NCBI GenBank assembly: GCA_030039865.1
Contig: JASHUS010000131.1
Coordinates: forward strand, 1-33,616
Source: Thermoplasmata archaeon
GTDB taxonomy: Archaea; Thermoplasmatota; Thermoplasmata; Lutacidiplasmatales; UBA184
Direction of reading: 5' to 3'
Length of the DNA stretch: 33,616 nucleotides
Position 1 is the first letter of the stretch, and every line of letters starts with the position of its first letter. The position numbers were made by a program, and so were the translations under genes. Below, one piece after another: positions 30,722 through 33,616 of the stretch. The notes below the pieces were generated by a model, which did not search any database, was not told the origin of the DNA, and saw only the letters and a program-made list of their open reading frames with translations.

Positions 30722-31483
30722 TTAGGCGTTCGGGACCGGTCGGGCCACGGGTCGCTCGGCCGCCGCGGGGAGTCGGACGTCCTGGGCCCGAGCGAACTCC
30801 TCGAGCCACGGGCACTCGCGTAGCATCGTCTGGATCGCGGCGGGGCGGTTTCCGTATCGGCGCCAGCGCTGGGGCGAGAGGAGCTCAAAGCCCGAGACCG
30901 AGTTCTCCCGGCCAACGCCCGTGCCGAGGATCGTCACCCCTCCGCTGAGGAGTACGAGGGCTGGCAGGACAAGGATCAGCGCGAGGTAGGTCGGCCAGGT
31001 CGTAGCGGTCGCAAAGCCGAGCCCCCAGAAGACGGCGGAGGCCAACGCCGCCAGAGCGCCCCACACCAAGGGGCCGGCCGCGTACGTGTGGCATCGTGCC
31101 GAGCGGCGGAACTCGACGGAGGCGCGCACGTACTCCTTCAGCACCACCCCGACGACCGAGTTCGGCGTCGGCAGGTCCTCCGGATTATCGTGGGCGCTGA
31201 TCGCGCCGGCCATCTCGAGCTCGAGCAGCCGCAGTTGGCCGTACTCGGTCGCGAGGAGCACCCCGATCGAGAACGCGCCGATCATCCCGAGGATGAGCAG
31301 CAGGGGGACGAACGCGGCCGACTGGTTCGCGAGCGTCGTGGCCTCCGCGACCAGCAGGATCGCGTACGCGATGCCGACGATCACGCCCACCACGAGCACC
31401 CGGCCCTCCGGAGTATCCGGAGGGGGCGGGGACGGGAGGGTCCAGGACCGGGTCGGGGACGGTGGGCTGGCAGATTCGGACAC
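30722..31483 (-). CDS. Four-helix membrane protein of unknown function
   Basis: A 253-residue protein with a Ser/Pro-rich N-terminus, two adjacent membrane helices (VLVVGVIVGIAYAILLVAEA and FVPLLLILGMIGAFSIGVLL), a cytoplasmic stretch of about 60 residues (EYGQLRLLELEMAGAISAHD ... VRASVEFRRSARCHTY), two more helices, and a soluble C-terminal domain (SGFELLSPQRWRRYGNRPAA and on). Not recognised. The start is a GTG at 31483, fixed by a TTTAAG TATA box 27 bp upstream. The 3' end lies 146 bp from sat and the strand is the same, but a hairpin and probable promoter intervene. Confidence 0.75.
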   Translation of the reverse strand: MSESASPPSPTRSWTLPSPPPPDTPEGRVLVVGVIVGIAYAILLVAEATTLANQSAAFVPLLLILGMIGAFSIGVLLATEYGQLRLLELEMAGAISAHDNPEDLPTPNSVVGVVLKEYVRASVEFRRSARCHTYAAGPLVWGALAALASAVFWGLGFATATTWPTYLALILVLPALVLLSGGVTILGTGVGRENSVSGFELLSPQRWRRYGNRPAAIQTMLRECPWLEEFARAQDVRLPAAAERPVARPVPNA

Positions 31484-31506
31484 GGCGTGAAAAACGTCGG
31501 GCCTCT

Positions 31507-31513
31507 CTTAAAG
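31507..31513 (-). promoter_or_regulatory. TATA box for the four-helix membrane protein
   Basis: Minus-strand CTTTAAG, centred 27 bp before the GTG at 31483. The spacing implies a leaderless transcript starting with GTG. Confidence 0.6.
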
Positions 31514-31605
31514 ACCCTCCGATGGGCCGGCCGGGCCGTGCGGAGCGGTCTCCGTAACCGACCGGAGCCTCCGACCGGGGAAAGATAGATGAATCCCGTC
31601 CCGGC

Positions 31606-32310
31606 ATGGAGAGGGATTGGGGCAACAGCGTGCCGCCGGCGAGGACCCGGAGTTGGAATGACGTCCTCGATAATCTCGGCGAGAATCTGATCCGGCTCGG
31701 CACGTCGCTCTCGGTATTGGCCGACACTCCGGCCAACGCCGCGAGCGAGGCGACGTTCATCCAGTCGATGGAGCGGATCGCGACCGGTTTCCGGCTCGCG
31801 TTCCGTCAGGCCCGGCCCGCGCTCGTCGCCGGGGAACCCGTGTTCGTCCAGCTGACGAAGATGAGCGTCGACGAGCTCGCCACCGTCCACTCGGTCAGCG
31901 CGACGGAGAAGCTCGGCGGCGCCCACACGCTCGTCCACGAGGGCGTGCTGGTCTGCCAAGAGATGGTCGCGCTGCTCAACCTGATCGAGCAGGGAGCTCA
32001 GACCGAGCCCGAGCGCACTCGTCAGACGTTCCTCTCCTCGCTGCGGGCGCTTGCGGAGGTCACGGCGTCCTCGGGTTGGGATCTACGCAACGTGAGCCAC
32101 GAGTACGAGGCCGAGTCCCGGCTCACCGAGGGCCGTGGGGGGACGCCCCGGCCGGTTGCGACGGCCTCGATGGGCCTTCTCCACGACATGGCCGAGGCGG
32201 CCCGAGGTCTCCGCGCCGCACGGCGTGAGTGGTTCCGGATCGGACAGCGGCTCTCCTCGGTCCTTGGACCCGAGGTTGGAACCGTCGTGCTCGCCACCGA
32301 GGTCAACTGA
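31606..32310 (+). CDS. Helical protein of unknown function
   Basis: A 234-residue protein predicted to be almost all helix: SWNDVLDNLGENLIRLGTSL, ATFIQSMERIATGFRLAFRQ, KLGGAHTLVHEGVLVCQEMV, ALLNLIEQGAQ, TFLSSLRALAEVTASS, and MGLLHDMAEAARGLRAARRE. No membrane helix or signal peptide and no recognised domain. Repeated helical pairs could form a bundle that works as an adaptor or signalling protein. An AAAGATAG string lies 22 bp before the ATG and could be a TATA box at shorter than usual distance. It is divergent from the membrane protein at 31483. Confidence 0.72.
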   Translation: MERDWGNSVPPARTRSWNDVLDNLGENLIRLGTSLSVLADTPANAASEATFIQSMERIATGFRLAFRQARPALVAGEPVFVQLTKMSVDELATVHSVSATEKLGGAHTLVHEGVLVCQEMVALLNLIEQGAQTEPERTRQTFLSSLRALAEVTASSGWDLRNVSHEYEAESRLTEGRGGTPRPVATASMGLLHDMAEAARGLRAARREWFRIGQRLSSVLGPEVGTVVLATEVN

Positions 32311-32336
32311 TCCGCGGGGGGTCCTCCTCACCGCAA

Positions 32337-32357
32337 GTGTCGCACGCATCGCGACAC
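32337..32357. repeat. Inverted repeat between the helical protein and thermopsin genes
   Basis: GTGTCGC, seven bases, then GCGACAC: perfect 7-bp arms. A second small dyad (CGGTA-GTACG-TACCG, 32369-32383) follows. They lie 27-47 bp after the stop of the helical protein and 55-75 bp upstream of the thermopsin TATA box. Either terminator hairpins or operator sites for a dimeric regulator are possible. Confidence 0.5.
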
Positions 32358-32410
32358 CACGTAAGTATCGGTAGTACGTACCGGGGCCACCGCCTCCAGT
32401 CCAAAATGCT

Positions 32411-32417
32411 TCTATAG
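32411..32417 (+). promoter_or_regulatory. TATA box for the thermopsin gene
   Basis: TCTATAG, centred 26 bp before the ATG at 32440, predicting a leaderless transcript. AAAATGCT just upstream could be the B-recognition region. Confidence 0.6.
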
Positions 32418-32439
32418 TAGGCCCCACCGTCCTTCGCCC

Positions 32440-33616
32440 ATGGACCCCGCCTGGGCCAAGCCAAGACCGGTCTGGATACTGCCGATTGCGATCGCGATTT
32501 GCGCGGTGATGGTGCTCTCCGGAGCCGGAGCGATGCTCCTGCTCGGGAGTTCGGCGTCGCACAGCGGGGGTGGATCCGCCACGCCGGCCTCATCGGCCGC
32601 GGCCAGTTCTTCTGCGGCAGCGAGCGCGCACAATGCTCCCGCGTCCTCGGGCTCGTCGTTTGGGAACGCTCTCAGCGATCTGGGCTCGATTAAGACCCTC
32701 GCCGCCGAACAGCTCACCGCGGACGAAAAACAAGTCGACGCGGATCACCTCCAACCGATTACTTCGCTGCCCGCCGCGGGCCTACTCCAGCACGGCGTGA
32801 CCGTGGGCCAGGACGGCATCGTACCGCTCTACACGACCCAACCCGCCCCGATCGGCATCGGGGACTTCGGACTCGGCGCGAGCGGACCGTACGCCTACAA
32901 CACGAGCAGCGTGCTCGGTTCGATCACCTTCAACTCGCAGCCGAACGCGACGAACCCGGGGGCGTCCGACACGGTCGACCCGGGCGCGACGCACCTCGGC
33001 GAGGTCGCGTCGACCAACGAGTTCACGATCCAACTCAACACGATCCTGACGAACGTGACCCAGCCGGGGAGCTACAACGGGACGTACTGGACCCAGAACG
33101 TCCTCGACGTCTCCTCGACGGGGATCCACTTCGTCGACGACGTCTTCAACCAGTCCGGTGACGGCGTCGACATCGCGCCCAACGCGATCCTGTCGGGCTG
33201 CCCCGGCGGGCCGAGCGTCCAGGACATCATCGACCTCTACGGCATCTACCAGTGCGTCGGGACCACGATCCCGATCACCGCCGCCAACTACCCGCTCTCG
33301 ATCTGGCTGTGGAACAACGCGTCCGTCGTCAACAACGAGGACGTGCTCACGTTCAGCTACTGGATCTCGGTCGCGGCCGGCCTCGAGATGTACGGCATCT
33401 CCGACCAGTTGACGTTCAACAGCACCGGCTACGCGCTGACCCCTGCCTACCCGACCGCGTTCGAAGTGAACGGTTGGACCGGCACACCGGGCGGGCTCTT
33501 CTACGACTCGGAGCTCATCCTCGGCGGAGCGATCGGCGGCTCCAACGCCGTGTTCTCATCGCTCAGCGCGACGGACTCGTTGAAGTACGTCACCAGCACC
33601 GGGGTATGGAAGAACG
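32440..33616 (+). CDS. Thermopsin-family (peptidase A5) surface protease, 3' end cut off
   Basis: The first 392 residues of a secreted or anchored acid protease. A short polar start is followed by a membrane helix (about 12-36, WILPIAIAICAVMVLSGAGA), a Ser/Ala/Gly-rich linker (residues 37-75) and the thermopsin domain from about residue 80. The signature part is PAPIGIGDFGLGASGPYAYN (135-154), followed by NTSSVLGSITFN and later WTQNVLDVSSTGIHFVDDVF, all close to known thermopsins. Thermopsins are pepstatin-insensitive acid endopeptidases first described in Sulfolobus and also common in Thermoplasmata. Family members are 300-1000 or more residues and often have extra repeat domains downstream, so more domains may follow beyond the window. 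A TATA box 26 bp upstream sets the ATG. Sequons (NTS, NAT, NVT, NGT) fit surface glycosylation. Confidence 0.88.
   Translation, partial: MDPAWAKPRPVWILPIAIAICAVMVLSGAGAMLLLGSSASHSGGGSATPASSAAASSSAAASAHNAPASSGSSFGNALSDLGSIKTLAAEQLTADEKQVDADHLQPITSLPAAGLLQHGVTVGQDGIVPLYTTQPAPIGIGDFGLGASGPYAYNTSSVLGSITFNSQPNATNPGASDTVDPGATHLGEVASTNEFTIQLNTILTNVTQPGSYNGTYWTQNVLDVSSTGIHFVDDVFNQSGDGVDIAPNAILSGCPGGPSVQDIIDLYGIYQCVGTTIPITAANYPLSIWLWNNASVVNNEDVLTFSYWISVAAGLEMYGISDQLTFNSTGYALTPAYPTAFEVNGWTGTPGGLFYDSELILGGAIGGSNAVFSSLSATDSLKYVTSTGVWKN

Noticed and set aside
31405..31423. 8-bp-arm inverted repeat (CCTCCGGA / TCCGGAGG)
   Set aside because: It lies inside the coding start of the four-helix membrane protein, in Pro/Glu codons (PPPPDTPEG); likely chance in GC-rich code.
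1..33616. CRISPR array, tRNA, rRNA or insertion sequence
   Set aside because: No regularly spaced repeats, no T-loop consensus, no rRNA segments and no transposase motifs were seen by eye on either strand.

Overview
The window looks like a chromosomal segment of a high-GC archaeon, most likely a non-methanogenic Thermoplasmatota. I infer this; no marker gene was searched. The reasons are: an archaeal-type short triosephosphate isomerase, a thermopsin (family A5) protease, archaeal ATP sulfurylase with a Cys/His cluster, GH15/GH57/GT4 glycan genes, and many TATA boxes 26-31 bp before start codons, which implies leaderless transcripts. High-GC soil or sediment groups such as Angelarchaeales or Lutacidiplasmatales would fit. 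No tRNA, rRNA, IS element, prophage or CRISPR array was seen. Genes are tightly packed and no gene-free stretch exceeds 300 bp.

Left part (1-13.3 kb), mostly minus strand: a sugar module. A GH15 glucoamylase/trehalase is followed by a complete ABC sugar importer (anchored binding protein, two permeases, MalK-like ATPase, with 4-bp overlaps between the last three) and a DUF2079-type membrane protein cut by the window edge. A diiron CADD-type protein (candidate p-aminobenzoate synthase) lies on the plus strand. Further right, again on minus, are an anchored surface protein, a GH57 amylase-type enzyme, a GT4 glycogen-synthase-like transferase, triosephosphate isomerase and a small conserved-looking protein. 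Together these suggest uptake of oligosaccharide, cleavage to glucose, and glycogen or trehalose turnover feeding glycolysis.

Middle (13.4-24.1 kb): acetyl-CoA synthetase, a tiny zinc ribbon, a DUF998 membrane protein and a methyltransferase that diverge from one shared TATA box, a 900-residue membrane/coiled-coil/KaiC-like fusion, a D-2-hydroxyacid dehydrogenase, a HAD hydrolase, a small unknown protein, an acetate/succinate-type transporter and a three-zinc-ribbon protein with an RG-rich tail. Acetyl-CoA synthetase and the transporter together suggest acetate uptake and activation.

Right part (24.3-33.6 kb): a two-gene ABC-2 exporter, an unknown two-gene operon ending in a duplicated membrane protein, two small orphan genes around an AT-rich promoter island, a hotdog thioesterase-like protein, the sulfate-activation pair sat-cysC, two unknown proteins and the start of a thermopsin protease that runs off the end.

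The observations most worth following are the CADD homologue that keeps all six metal ligands and both proposed sacrificial residues, the membrane/coiled-coil/degenerate KaiC fusion, the triosephosphate isomerase without a normal start codon near its domain, and the shared divergent TATA box.
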